DNA of 64,000 nt from Phytohabitans kaempferiae (GCF_042433955.1 NZ_JBHLUH010000061.1:62001-126000); one strand, 5' to 3'; positions 8,778 to 16,947 are shown, counted from the stretch's first letter. Notes: generated from the letters alone by a model not told the origin. A program made the numbers and translations.

Positions 8778-9774
8778 ACCGCCCTACCCGACCGTGCTCA
8801 AGCCGTACGGCACGGCGCTGCTCGACCTGGCCCGCGCCGACGAGCGGATCGTGTGCCTCTCCGGTGACCTGACCCGGCAGTGCGAGGTCGACCTGTTCCG
8901 CGACGAGCTGCCGGATCGGTTCGTCAACGTCGGCATGGCCGAGGCGAACATGATGGGCATCGCCGGGGCGCTCGCCCGGGCCGGCCACGTGCCGTTCGTC
9001 CACACCTTCGGCGTGTTCGCCACGCGCCGCCCGTTCGACCAGATCGTGAACGCGATCGCCTATCCCAACCTCCCGGTGCGGATCGTCGGCTTCATGCCGG
9101 GCATCTCCAGCCCGGGCGGCCCGAGCCACCAGGCGATCGAGGACGTGGCGCTGATGCGCGCGGTGCCCAACCTGACCGTGGTGGACGCCGCCGACGCCAC
9201 CGAGATCCGCCAGGTCGTACCGGCCATCCTCGACCATCCCGGCCCGGTCTACCTGCGGCTCAAGCGCGGCGAGATCCCGGTCATCTTCGACGACGACTAC
9301 GAGTTCTCGCTGCACCGCGCGCGGCGGCTGCGACTCGGCGGCGACGCGTTGCTGGTGGCCAACGGGATGATGCTGCCCGCGGCGATCGCGGCCGTGGACG
9401 TGCTCGTCGCCGCCGGTGTCGACTGTGGACTCGTGCACGCGCCGGTCGTCAAGCCCTTCGACGCCGCCACGGTGGTGGACGCGGCGTCCGGAGTGGACGC
9501 CGTGGTCACCGCCGAGAACCACACGGTCGTCGGCGGGCTCGGCTCCGCGGTCGCCGAGGCGCTCGCCGAGGCCGGAGCCGGCTGCCGGCTGCGCCGCGTC
9601 GGGCTGCGGGACACGTTCGCCGAGGGCGCGCTCAGCGCCCACCACCTTTTCCAGACCTACCACCTGACCACGCAGTCAATTGTCGACGCGGTGTGGGAGG
9701 CGTCGCGCCGGCCGGACCCCGTGCCGGTCGCCCCGCGCAGCCCAGCCGCCGCCGGCGAGTACTCGCCCGTCTGA
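8770..9774 (+). CDS. Transketolase-like enzyme, C-terminal subunit
   Basis: A 334-residue protein starting at TTG 8770, inside the end of the N-terminal subunit gene (8-base overlap), which implies coupled translation and a stoichiometric complex. It contains the pyrimidine-binding domain with NVGMAEANMMGIAGALA (the Glu activates the thiamine ring), followed by PGISSPGGPSHQAIEDVALM and the transketolase C-terminal domain (TAENHTVVGGLGSAVAE). Length and motifs fit the second subunit of two-gene transketolases. Alternatives within the family (DXS-like or sulfosugar-type transketolases) cannot be excluded. Confidence 0.85.
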   Translation: MRKPPYPTVLKPYGTALLDLARADERIVCLSGDLTRQCEVDLFRDELPDRFVNVGMAEANMMGIAGALARAGHVPFVHTFGVFATRRPFDQIVNAIAYPNLPVRIVGFMPGISSPGGPSHQAIEDVALMRAVPNLTVVDAADATEIRQVVPAILDHPGPVYLRLKRGEIPVIFDDDYEFSLHRARRLRLGGDALLVANGMMLPAAIAAVDVLVAAGVDCGLVHAPVVKPFDAATVVDAASGVDAVVTAENHTVVGGLGSAVAEALAEAGAGCRLRRVGLRDTFAEGALSAHHLFQTYHLTTQSIVDAVWEASRRPDPVPVAPRSPAAAGEYSPV

Positions 9775-9787
9775 TCCAGGAGGCCCC

Positions 9788-11080
9788 GTGACCAACTTCT
9801 ACGCCCCGCCGGTGGAGACCAGCCCGATCGCGTCGCTCGGCGCCACGATGGGCGTGGACTGGGAGGAGCGGGTCAACTTCGACCGGCTCCGCTCCGACCG
9901 GTTCGCGAAGGTCCAGGCGGCGTTCGCCGGATCGGACCTCGGCGCGCTGATCCTCTTCGACATGAACAACATCCGCTACACCACGGGTACGCACATCGGC
10001 AACTGGGCCCGGGACAAGCTCTTCCGGTGCGCGCTGGTGATGCGCGGGCAGGACCCGATCCTGTGGGACATCGGCTCGGCCGCCCGGACCCACCAGCAGT
10101 TCGCGACGTGGTTCGGCAAGGAGAGCTGGCGGGCCGGGCTGTCGAGCTGGCGCGGCTCCATCCCCGAGGAGGTCGGCGTCGAGCGCGGCAACGCCGCCCG
10201 CCTGGCCCAGCTCCTGCGCGAGCACGGGCTGGCCGGCGAGCCGATCGGCGTCGACGTGGTCGAGCTGCCGGTGCTGCGCGCCCTGGAGGCCGAGGGACTG
10301 TCCATCGTGGACGGGCACGGCTTCATGCAGGACGTCCGGGCGATCAAGACCGCGGACGAGATCGCCCTGCTGGACCACTCCGCCGGACTCGTCGACGGGG
10401 CGTACGAGGAGCTGTTCCGCACGCTGCGACCGGGGATCCGGGAGAACGACTGCGTGGCGCTGGTCAACCGGTACCTGTACGAGCGCGGGTCGGAGGAGGT
10501 CGAGGCGGTCAACTCCATCTCCGGCGGCCGGTGCAGCCCGCACCCGCACGTCTTCTCCGACCGCCTCATCCGGCCCGGCGACACCGCGTACTTCGACATC
10601 ATCCACTCGTTCAACGGCTACCGGACCTGCTACTACCGCACGTTCAACGTCGGCGGCGCCAACCGGGCGCAGGTCGAGGCGTACAAGCGGGCCCGCGAGT
10701 TCATGGACAACGCGATCGCCGAGATCCGGCCCGGCGCGACCTCGGCCGACGTGGTGCGGCACTTCCCGGCCGCGCAGGAGTTCGGGTACGCGACCGAGGA
10801 GGAGGCGTTCGGCCTCCAGTACTGCCACGGGCTCGGCCTGTCCAACTGGGAGCGGCCGCTGATGAGCCGCTACCACTCGTTCGAGCATCCGGTGACCCTG
10901 CACGAGGGCATGGTCTTCGCGATCGAGACGTACTGGCCCACGCCGGACGGCAGCGCCGCGGCGCGGATCGAGGAGGAGGTCGTGGTGACGGCGGACGGCT
11001 GCCAACTGCTGACCCGGTTCCCGGCCGACCAGTTGTACGTGACGGGCATCCGGTACACGCCCGGGGCCGACCTGCTGTGA
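9788..11080 (+). CDS. M24-family (Xaa-Pro peptidase/creatinase-like) metallohydrolase with altered metal site
   Basis: A 430-residue protein; GTG 9788 follows AGGAGG. The N-terminal creatinase-like domain includes ILFDMNNIRYTTGTHIGNW (55-73). The C-terminal pita-bread domain supplies likely ligands Asp270 (YFDII), His347 (CHGLGLS), Glu380 (AIETYW) and a Glu at 395/396 (RIEEE). The second metal Asp of active M24 enzymes (usually GYxSDxTRT) is replaced by Cys281 in GYRTCYYRTF. The family includes aminopeptidases but also creatinase, ectoine hydrolase and DMSP lyase DddP, so a small-molecule C-N or C-S bond reaction is more likely here than peptide cleavage. It lies 13 bases after the transketolase pair. 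Confidence 0.8.
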   Translation: MTNFYAPPVETSPIASLGATMGVDWEERVNFDRLRSDRFAKVQAAFAGSDLGALILFDMNNIRYTTGTHIGNWARDKLFRCALVMRGQDPILWDIGSAARTHQQFATWFGKESWRAGLSSWRGSIPEEVGVERGNAARLAQLLREHGLAGEPIGVDVVELPVLRALEAEGLSIVDGHGFMQDVRAIKTADEIALLDHSAGLVDGAYEELFRTLRPGIRENDCVALVNRYLYERGSEEVEAVNSISGGRCSPHPHVFSDRLIRPGDTAYFDIIHSFNGYRTCYYRTFNVGGANRAQVEAYKRAREFMDNAIAEIRPGATSADVVRHFPAAQEFGYATEEEAFGLQYCHGLGLSNWERPLMSRYHSFEHPVTLHEGMVFAIETYWPTPDGSAAARIEEEVVVTADGCQLLTRFPADQLYVTGIRYTPGADLL

Positions 11081-11108
11081 CGACGCGACGAGCGCACGAG
11101 GAGACACG

Positions 11109-11999
11109 ATGAGCATGACCCTGGGCTGGATCGGGGCGGGCCGGATGGGCTCGGCCATGGCCGGCCGGCTGCTGGACGCCGGGCATCCGGTGCGGATCTG
11201 GAACCGGACGCGGGCCAAGGCCGAAGCGCTGGTCGAGCGGGGCGCGACCGTCGCCGACACGGTCGCCGACCTGGCCGACCGCGACGTGGTCTTCGTGATG
11301 GTCTCCACCTCGGACGACCTGCGCGAGGTGCTGCGCGGCCTGTACGCCGGCGACCAGGCGCCCGGCACCGTCGTCGACTGTTCGACCGTCTCCGCGGAAG
11401 CCTCGGCCGAGGCCCGCGCCGAGTCGGCCAAGCGGGGCGTGCGGTTCATCGCGGCACCGGTCAGCGGAAACCCGCACGTGGTCGCCGCCGGCGGGGCCAG
11501 CCTGGTCGCCTCCGGCGACCGGGAGACCTTCGATCTGGTACGGCCGCTGCTGGCCACGATCGGGCGCGCCGCGGTGTACGCCGGCCCGGGCGAGGTGAGC
11601 CGCCTGGTCAAGCTCTGCCACAACCTGTACCTGGGGATGATGGTGGAGTCGCTGGTCGAGGTGGTGACGCTCGCCGAGAAGGGCGGTGTGGACCGGGCGG
11701 CGTTCCTGGAGTTCCTCAACGGCACCGTGCTCGCCTCCGACTGGGTCCGCAAGCGCACGCCCGACCTGGTCGAGCGGGACTGGCGGCCGACGTTCACGAC
11801 CGAGCTGCTGCGCAAGGACTTCGACCTCGGGCTGGGCGCGGCCCGTGCCAGCGAGGTGCCGATGCCGGTGGCGAGCCTCGTGCACCAGCTCATCCAGGCG
11901 GCGATCGGGCGCGGCCACCGCGACGACGACTTCCTCGCCCTCTACGAGGTCCAGGCCGCCAACGCCGGCCTGCCCGAAGGGCCGGGGCAGGAGACGTGA
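11109..11999 (+). CDS. NAD(P)-dependent dehydrogenase, 3-hydroxyisobutyrate dehydrogenase family
   Basis: A 296-residue protein with the N-terminal Rossmann motif GWIGAGRMGSAMAGRLL, the substrate-binding segment PVSGNPHVVAAGG and the catalytic lysine in VKLCHNLYLG. The family reduces or oxidises beta-hydroxy acids (3-hydroxyisobutyrate, tartronate semialdehyde, sulfolactaldehyde). It lies between the M24 gene and an aldehyde dehydrogenase whose GTG start overlaps its stop by 4 bases, so the two probably act on the same aldehyde. The exact substrate is unknown. Confidence 0.85.
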   Translation: MSMTLGWIGAGRMGSAMAGRLLDAGHPVRIWNRTRAKAEALVERGATVADTVADLADRDVVFVMVSTSDDLREVLRGLYAGDQAPGTVVDCSTVSAEASAEARAESAKRGVRFIAAPVSGNPHVVAAGGASLVASGDRETFDLVRPLLATIGRAAVYAGPGEVSRLVKLCHNLYLGMMVESLVEVVTLAEKGGVDRAAFLEFLNGTVLASDWVRKRTPDLVERDWRPTFTTELLRKDFDLGLGAARASEVPMPVASLVHQLIQAAIGRGHRDDDFLALYEVQAANAGLPEGPGQET

Positions 12000-13438
12000 A
12001 CCCGATCCTGGCCGGTGTGCCGACCCGGATGTTCATCGGTGGCGAGTGGGTCGAGGGGGCCGGTCGGATCGCGGTGACCGACCCGGCGACCGGGGAGCCG
12101 GTGGCGGAGGTCGCCAACGGGTCCGTCGAGGACATGCTCGCCGCGGTCGGCGCGGCGGCCGACGCCGGCCGGCCGTGGGCCGCGACCGCCCCGCGCCGCC
12201 GCGCCGAGCTGCTGCTGCGCGCGTACGAGCTGATGGTCGAACGGGCCGACGCGCTGGCCCGGCTGATCGTGCTGGAGAACGGCAAGACGCTGGCCGACGC
12301 CCGGGGCGAGGTCGGCTACGCGGCCGAGTTCCTGCGCTGGTACGCGGAGGAGGCGGTCCGGCTCGCCGGCAGCCTCGGCACCGCGCCCGGCGGCGGGCAC
12401 CGGATCCTTGTCGACCACGCCCCGATCGGCGTGAGCCTGCTGGTCACGCCCTGGAACTTCCCGGCCGCGATGGCGACCCGCAAGATCGGGCCGGCGCTGG
12501 CCGCGGGATGCACGGTGGTGCTCAAGCCGGCCAGCGACACGCCGCTGACCGCGCTGGCCATCGCGGCGCTGCTGGGCGAGGCGGGCGTGCCCGACGGCGT
12601 GGTCAACGTCGTACCGAGCAGCCGGTCGGGCAAGGTGGTCGACGCGGCGCTGCACGACCCGCGGGTACGCAAGCTCTCCTTCACCGGCTCCACCGAGGTC
12701 GGCCGCGTGCTGCTGCGCGCGGCCGCGGACCGGATCGTCAGCAGCTCGATGGAGCTCGGCGGCAACGCGCCGTTCCTGGTCTTCGCCGACGCCGACCTCG
12801 ACGCGGCCGTGGCCGGCGCGATGGTCGCGAAGATGCGCAACGGCGGCCAGGCGTGCACGGCGGCGAACCGGTTCTACGTGCACCGCGCGGTCGCCGAGGA
12901 GTTCGTCGCCCGGTTCGGTGCCGCCCTGGCGGAGCTGCGGCTCGGTCCAGGGCTGGACACCGGGGTCACGCTCGGGCCGCTGATCAACCAGCCGGCCCGG
13001 GACAAGGTGGCGGAGCTGGTCGGGGCGACCGTCGGGGCCGGCGCCCGGCTGCACACCGGGGGACACGCGCCGGACCGGCCGGGCTACTTCTACGCGCCGA
13101 CCGTGCTCGCCGACGTGCCGCCGGACGCGCCGGTGCTGGCCGAGGAGATATTCGGGCCCGTGGCGCCGGTCGTCGCCTTCGACACGGAGGAGGAGGCGAT
13201 CAGTCTGGCCAACGACACCGAGTACGGCCTGGTGTCGTACCTCTACACCGGTGACCTGGCGCGCGGGCTGCGGGTCTCGGAGGCGCTGGAGGCGGGCATG
13301 GTCGGGCTCAACCGGGGCCTGGTCTCCGAGCCGGCGGCGCCGTTCGGTGGCATGAAGCAGAGCGGTCTCGGGCGGGAGGGCGCCCGGGCCGGGATCGAGG
13401 CGTTCCTGGAGCCCCGGTACGTCGCCGTCAGCTGGTAG
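11996..13438 (+). CDS. Aldehyde dehydrogenase (succinate-semialdehyde-dehydrogenase-like)
   Basis: A 480-residue NAD(P)-dependent ALDH. Catalytic residues are visible: Asn154 (TPWNF), Glu253 (MELGGNAPF) and Cys287 (GGQACTAANR), with the cofactor loop FTGSTEVGR. It is closest in pattern to GabD-type semialdehyde dehydrogenases, which oxidise short carboxylated aldehydes. GTG 11996 overlaps the preceding stop (GTGA). It closes the first operon; about 250 bases with a new promoter follow. Confidence 0.88.
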   Translation: MNPILAGVPTRMFIGGEWVEGAGRIAVTDPATGEPVAEVANGSVEDMLAAVGAAADAGRPWAATAPRRRAELLLRAYELMVERADALARLIVLENGKTLADARGEVGYAAEFLRWYAEEAVRLAGSLGTAPGGGHRILVDHAPIGVSLLVTPWNFPAAMATRKIGPALAAGCTVVLKPASDTPLTALAIAALLGEAGVPDGVVNVVPSSRSGKVVDAALHDPRVRKLSFTGSTEVGRVLLRAAADRIVSSSMELGGNAPFLVFADADLDAAVAGAMVAKMRNGGQACTAANRFYVHRAVAEEFVARFGAALAELRLGPGLDTGVTLGPLINQPARDKVAELVGATVGAGARLHTGGHAPDRPGYFYAPTVLADVPPDAPVLAEEIFGPVAPVVAFDTEEEAISLANDTEYGLVSYLYTGDLARGLRVSEALEAGMVGLNRGLVSEPAAPFGGMKQSGLGREGARAGIEAFLEPRYVAVSW

Positions 13439-13470
13439 GCGGCGGCCGGGCACCGACCGGCGTCGCGCGC

Positions 13471-13502
13471 GGCTACGACTTGGTTGCGGCTACGACTTGG
13501 TT
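13471..13502 (+). repeat. Two direct copies of a 15-bp sequence
   Basis: GGCTACGACTTGGTT occurs at 13471-13485 and again at 13488-13502, a 17-base period, just upstream of the -35 element of the second catabolic operon. Position suggests an activator site, but this is inference. Confidence 0.75.
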
Positions 13503-13520
13503 AAGGACCCAGCCCAAGCC

Positions 13521-13577
13521 TTGACACCTGGAGGCGGGGATGTTGATCTGGAAAAGTGGCTAAGCCAGATAGCCACT
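13521..13577 (+). promoter_or_regulatory. Promoter and candidate GntR operator of the ABC-importer/3-hydroxyanthranilate operon
   Basis: TTGACA (13521-13526), 17 bases, then TGATCT (13544-13549) form a promoter. Downstream at 13555-13577 the arms AGTGGC and GCCACT enclose TAAGCCAGATA; the first 13 bases match the operator at 7935 (AGTGG-N-T-N-AGCCA). This suggests the GntR regulator at 7019 also controls this second operon. Confidence 0.65.
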
Positions 13578-13690
13578 AGGACGGTTTGTTCGCCCGGCAA
13601 GTTAGTCGAAATAACGATAAACGTGAAGAATTAGACATCGTCGCGGGATGGGGGAGCCGGCGGCGTCCCAGATCTCAAGGAGTTGGCGTT

Positions 13691-14878
13691 ATGGCAGGCA
13701 GGAGAGGAGCCGCGGCGTTGGCCGCCGGGCTCGCGCTCGCACTCGCGGGCTGCGGCGGGAGCACCGTCTCCGGTGGGGACAGCGGTTCCAGCGACGACGG
13801 CGCCCCGGTCAAGATCGGATTCCTGGTACCGAAGTCCGGCGTCTACGCGTCGATCGGCTCCGACCTCGAGCGGGGCATGCAGATCTACCTCGACAAGCAC
13901 GGCGGCAAGCTCGGCGGCCGCGAGATCAACCTGGTCACCGTCGACGAGGGCAGCACACCGCAGGTCGGCACCGCCGCCGCCCGCCGCCTCGTGCAGCAGG
14001 AGCGGGTCGCCGCGGTCACCGGCATCGTCAACAGCGCCACCGCCGTCGGCGTGGCGACCGTCTTCTCGGACGCCAAGACGCCGGTCGTCTCCACCGGCCA
14101 GGTGACCGACAACCCGTACTGGTGGCGGGTCGGCTGGACCAACCCGATGATGAACGCGTCCATCGTGGACTACCTCGTGTCCAAGGAGAAGGACAAGAAC
14201 GTCTACCTGATCGGCGCCGACTACAAGCAGGGCCGGGACATCATCGACGCGATCGGCGCCGGGCTGAAGGCCGGCGGCGTCGCCATCGCCGGCACCACGT
14301 TCACCCCGTTCGGCACCACGCAGGACTACCAGCCGTACCTGTCGGAGATCCAGAAGTCGAAGGCGACCGCGGTGTACGCGTTCTACGCCGGTGCCGAGGC
14401 CGCCCGGTTCGTCACGCAGTACTCGCAGTTCGGGCTCAACAAGCAGGCGACGCTCTACGGCAACCAGGCGCTGACCGAGGGGAACCTCGCCGCGCAGGGT
14501 CCGGCCGCGAGCGGCGTGCTCACCAACGCCATCTACACGCCGCGGATCGACTCGCCGCTCAACAAGGAGTTCGTCGACGCGTACGTGGCCAAGTACAACG
14601 CCCAGCCGTCGGTCTACTCCGAGGCGCAGTACGCCTCGGCGGCCGTGCTGGACAAGGCGATCGCGGCGGCCGGCGGCGAGGTCACCGGCGAGTCGCTCAA
14701 CACGGCCCTGAGCCAGGTGGGCGACATCGAGACGCCCCGCGGCACCTGGCGGTTCGACGCCGCGCAGGCGCCCACGCAGACCATCTACCTGCGGCGCGCC
14801 ACCGACAACGGCGGCGTGATGTCCGACGAGGTTGTCGAGACGCTGGGCGTCTACACCAGCGAGGGCGAGAAGTCCTGA
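13691..14878 (+). CDS. Liv-type ABC importer substrate-binding lipoprotein
   Basis: A 395-residue periplasmic-type binding protein. ATG 13691 follows AAGGAG. A lipoprotein signal with lipobox LALAGC (Cys about residue 20) precedes a Ser/Gly linker and the receptor fold PVKIGFLVPKSGVYASIGSDLERGM. The order with two Liv permeases and two Liv ATPases makes it the specificity component of a HAAT-family importer. These carry branched-chain amino acids, but in catabolic clusters often aromatic acids or amides. The linked genes suggest an anthranilate-related or amide substrate (inference). Confidence 0.88.
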   Translation: MAGRRGAAALAAGLALALAGCGGSTVSGGDSGSSDDGAPVKIGFLVPKSGVYASIGSDLERGMQIYLDKHGGKLGGREINLVTVDEGSTPQVGTAAARRLVQQERVAAVTGIVNSATAVGVATVFSDAKTPVVSTGQVTDNPYWWRVGWTNPMMNASIVDYLVSKEKDKNVYLIGADYKQGRDIIDAIGAGLKAGGVAIAGTTFTPFGTTQDYQPYLSEIQKSKATAVYAFYAGAEAARFVTQYSQFGLNKQATLYGNQALTEGNLAAQGPAASGVLTNAIYTPRIDSPLNKEFVDAYVAKYNAQPSVYSEAQYASAAVLDKAIAAAGGEVTGESLNTALSQVGDIETPRGTWRFDAAQAPTQTIYLRRATDNGGVMSDEVVETLGVYTSEGEKS

Positions 14879-14887
14879 CCCGGCGGC

Positions 14888-14918
14888 GGGCGGTCCGTCC
14901 ACACCGGACGGACCGCCC
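14888..14918 (+). terminator. Strong hairpin between binding-protein and permease genes
   Basis: Perfect 13-bp stem (GGGCGGTCCGTCC with its complement) and 5-base loop, 9 bases after the binding-protein stop, without a T-run. Such hairpins commonly protect or attenuate so that binding-protein mRNA exceeds permease mRNA. Confidence 0.7.
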
Positions 14919-14945
14919 CACGCCCCGGAGGGCGGAAGGAGGAAC

Positions 14946-15842
14946 GTGTCCGCGGTTACGCAATGGTTCGATGCCAACAGCATCACTGTGATCAACGGCC
15001 TGGCGTACGGCCTGCTGCTCTACACGCTGGCGGTCGGGCTCTCGCTCGTCTTCGGCATGCTCAACCTGCTCAACCTGGCGCACGGCACGCTCTTCCTGGC
15101 CGGCGCGTACGTCGCCGCGGTGGTGGTCGCGCCCGGCGGCGCCTGGCTGTCCTGGGTACTGGCGCTGACCATCGCGCTGCTCGTCGGCGCGGTCGCCGGC
15201 GTCGGGCTCACGGTCGCCACCAGGCCGCTGGCCCGGCGCGGGCACATGGCCGAGGCGCTGCTCACGCTCGGCATCTCCCTGGCCGGGTCGAGCCTGCTGC
15301 TGTGGGGCTTCGGGGCGGACGTCCGCTCGGTGCCCGCCCCGGCCGGGCTCGACGGGAGCGTCACGCTCTTCGGCGACCCGTACCCGGTCTACCGGCTCGT
15401 GCTGATCGGCTTCGGCCTGCTCGTGGCCGTACTGGCCGAGGTGATCCTGGAGCGGACCATGATGGGGGCGACGGTCCGGGCGATCGTCGCGGACCCCGAC
15501 ATCGTGCGCACGCTCGGTATCGACACACGAAAGATCCTCTACGGCGTGCTGGCGGTCGGCTCGGCGTTGGCCGTCGTGGCGGGCGTCCTCGGCGGACCGG
15601 TGCTCGGCGCCGGCCCCGGGCTCGACGGGCACGTCCTGCTGATCGCCCTCGTCGTGGTGGTGATCGGCGGCATGGGCTCGGCCCGCGGCGCCCTCATCGG
15701 CGGGCTGCTGATCGGCCAGGTGCAGACGCTCGGCACCGCGCTGGCCCCGGAGCTGGCCCCGTTCCTCATCTTCGGCGCGATGGCGCTGATCCTGGTCGTG
15801 CGACCGCACGGCCTGCTCGGCAGGGCGGAGGCGACCGCGTGA
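14946..15842 (+). CDS. Liv-type ABC importer permease (LivH-like)
   Basis: A 298-residue membrane protein with about 8 hydrophobic segments. GTG 14946 has an excellent GGAAGGAGGAAC site. The start ITVINGLAYGLLLYTLAVGLSLVFGMLNLLNLAHG is diagnostic of LivH-type permeases, and MGSARGALIGGLLIG near the C-terminus is also conserved. It forms the translocation pore together with the next permease, with which it overlaps by 4 bases. Confidence 0.9.
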   Translation: MSAVTQWFDANSITVINGLAYGLLLYTLAVGLSLVFGMLNLLNLAHGTLFLAGAYVAAVVVAPGGAWLSWVLALTIALLVGAVAGVGLTVATRPLARRGHMAEALLTLGISLAGSSLLLWGFGADVRSVPAPAGLDGSVTLFGDPYPVYRLVLIGFGLLVAVLAEVILERTMMGATVRAIVADPDIVRTLGIDTRKILYGVLAVGSALAVVAGVLGGPVLGAGPGLDGHVLLIALVVVVIGGMGSARGALIGGLLIGQVQTLGTALAPELAPFLIFGAMALILVVRPHGLLGRAEATA

Positions 15843-16867
15843 ACAACTGGCTCTCCGACCGGCCCGCGCTGCGCGCGCTGCTGCCCGTGCTGGTCGTCCT
15901 CGCGGCCGCCGCGCCGCCGTTCCTGGCTGGCCCGTACGCCGTGTCCACGCTCACCCAAATCCTGGCCTTCTCGCTGCTGGTGATGAGCATCGTGCTGCTG
16001 ATGGGCGTCGCCGGGATGCCGACGATCGGGCAGGCCGGCTTCTTCGGCGTCGGCGGCTACGCCACCGGGCTGCTCGCCAGCCGGCTGACCACCAACGCGT
16101 TGTTGCTGCTGCTCGTCTCCGCGGTCGCGGCCGCCGCCGTCGCCGCGGCCACCGGCTGGCTGCTGGTCCGGGCCCGCGGCGCGTACCTGCTCATGCTGAC
16201 CCTCGCGATCGGCGAGATCCTGGCGCTGGTCGCGATCGCCCGGGTCACCCTGACCGGCGGCTCGGACGGGCTGGCCAACATCCCCGTGCTCAGCCTGTGG
16301 CCCGGCCTCGAGCTGCGGCACGTGGCGGTCGTCTACTGGTACATCGCGGCGGCCGTACTCGTCATGGGCGGGATCGTCGCGCTGCTGATCCGGGCACCGT
16401 TCGGGCGGGCGCTGCGCGGCATCCGGGACAACGAGCCGCGGATGCGGGCCGTCGGCTACAGCACCTCCCTCTACAAGTACGCGGCGTTCTGCGTCAGCGG
16501 CGCGTTCGCCGGTGTCGCCGGGTCGCTCTGGGTGACGCAGACGCTGTTCGTGTCGCCCGCGGACATGAGCTTCCACGCCTCGGCACTGGCCCTGCTGGCG
16601 CTGATCGTCGGCGGGCAGCAGAGCCTGTGGGGTGCGGTGGCCGGCTCGGCGCTGATCATCGTGGTGCAGAACATGCTCCCCATCTCGTTGCAGGGGCTGG
16701 GGCCGCTGGTGCTCGGCGCGGTGCTCGTCGTGGTCGTGTACGCGCTGCCGGACGGCTTCGCCGGGATCGCCGGGCTGCTGCGGCGATGGCGGGCGCGCGG
16801 TACCGGATCCTCCGGGCCGAGCGGTGGCGTCGAGGCCGCACCGGCGCGACGGATGGAGCGGGTATGA
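15839..16867 (+). CDS. Liv-type ABC importer permease (LivM-like)
   Basis: A 342-residue permease. The GTG at 15839 overlaps the LivH-like stop (GTGA). LivM features are MPTIGQAGFFGVGGYATGLL and GRALRGIRDNEPRMRAVGYS (EAA-like loop contacting the ATPase). The C-terminal 40 residues are an Arg/Ala/Gly-rich cytoplasmic tail. Its TGA stop is overlapped by the ATG of the repeat-encoded mini-ORF at 16864. Confidence 0.9.
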   Translation: MNNWLSDRPALRALLPVLVVLAAAAPPFLAGPYAVSTLTQILAFSLLVMSIVLLMGVAGMPTIGQAGFFGVGGYATGLLASRLTTNALLLLLVSAVAAAAVAAATGWLLVRARGAYLLMLTLAIGEILALVAIARVTLTGGSDGLANIPVLSLWPGLELRHVAVVYWYIAAAVLVMGGIVALLIRAPFGRALRGIRDNEPRMRAVGYSTSLYKYAAFCVSGAFAGVAGSLWVTQTLFVSPADMSFHASALALLALIVGGQQSLWGAVAGSALIIVVQNMLPISLQGLGPLVLGAVLVVVVYALPDGFAGIAGLLRRWRARGTGSSGPSGGVEAAPARRMERV

Positions 16868-16947
16868 GCGAGCGCAGCGAGCGAATCGTCGAACTGAGCG
16901 CGTGTGGAGCCTCATGCCCGCCCGCGGCGAAGCGAGGACGGGCATGA
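16864..16947 (+). CDS. Repeat-encoded mini-ORF between livM-like and livG-like genes (copy A)
   Basis: A 27-codon frame, beginning MSERSERIVELS and ending PPAAKRGRA. Its ATG overlaps the permease stop (ATGA) and its TGA overlaps the ATPase start (ATGA), so translation can pass through without interruption. The 3' part shares GGAGCCTCAT and, 9 bases later, CGGCGAAGCGAGGACGG with copy B at 31908-31982. That second block contains GAGG six bases before the downstream start codon, so the element seems to supply the Shine-Dalgarno for the ATPase gene. The peptide itself may have no function; it is unusually polar and basic. Confidence 0.65.
   Translation: MSERSERIVELSACGASCPPAAKRGRA

Noticed and set aside
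7968..9774. DXS (1-deoxyxylulose-5-phosphate synthase) split into two genes
   Set aside because: Motifs and subunit lengths fit two-gene transketolases better, and no isoprenoid genes are nearby.
9788..11080. DMSP lyase DddP
   Set aside because: It shares the fold and the IRYxT region, but the metal site differs (Cys for Asp) and no DMSP or acrylate genes are linked; left at family level.
7968..13438. Sulfoquinovose (sulfo-transketolase) pathway
   Set aside because: Dehydrogenase families match, but sulfoquinovosidase, isomerase and a sulfonate exporter are absent.
13471..13502. Possible start of a CRISPR array
   Set aside because: Only two 15-base copies separated by 2 bases, with no spacers and no cas genes.
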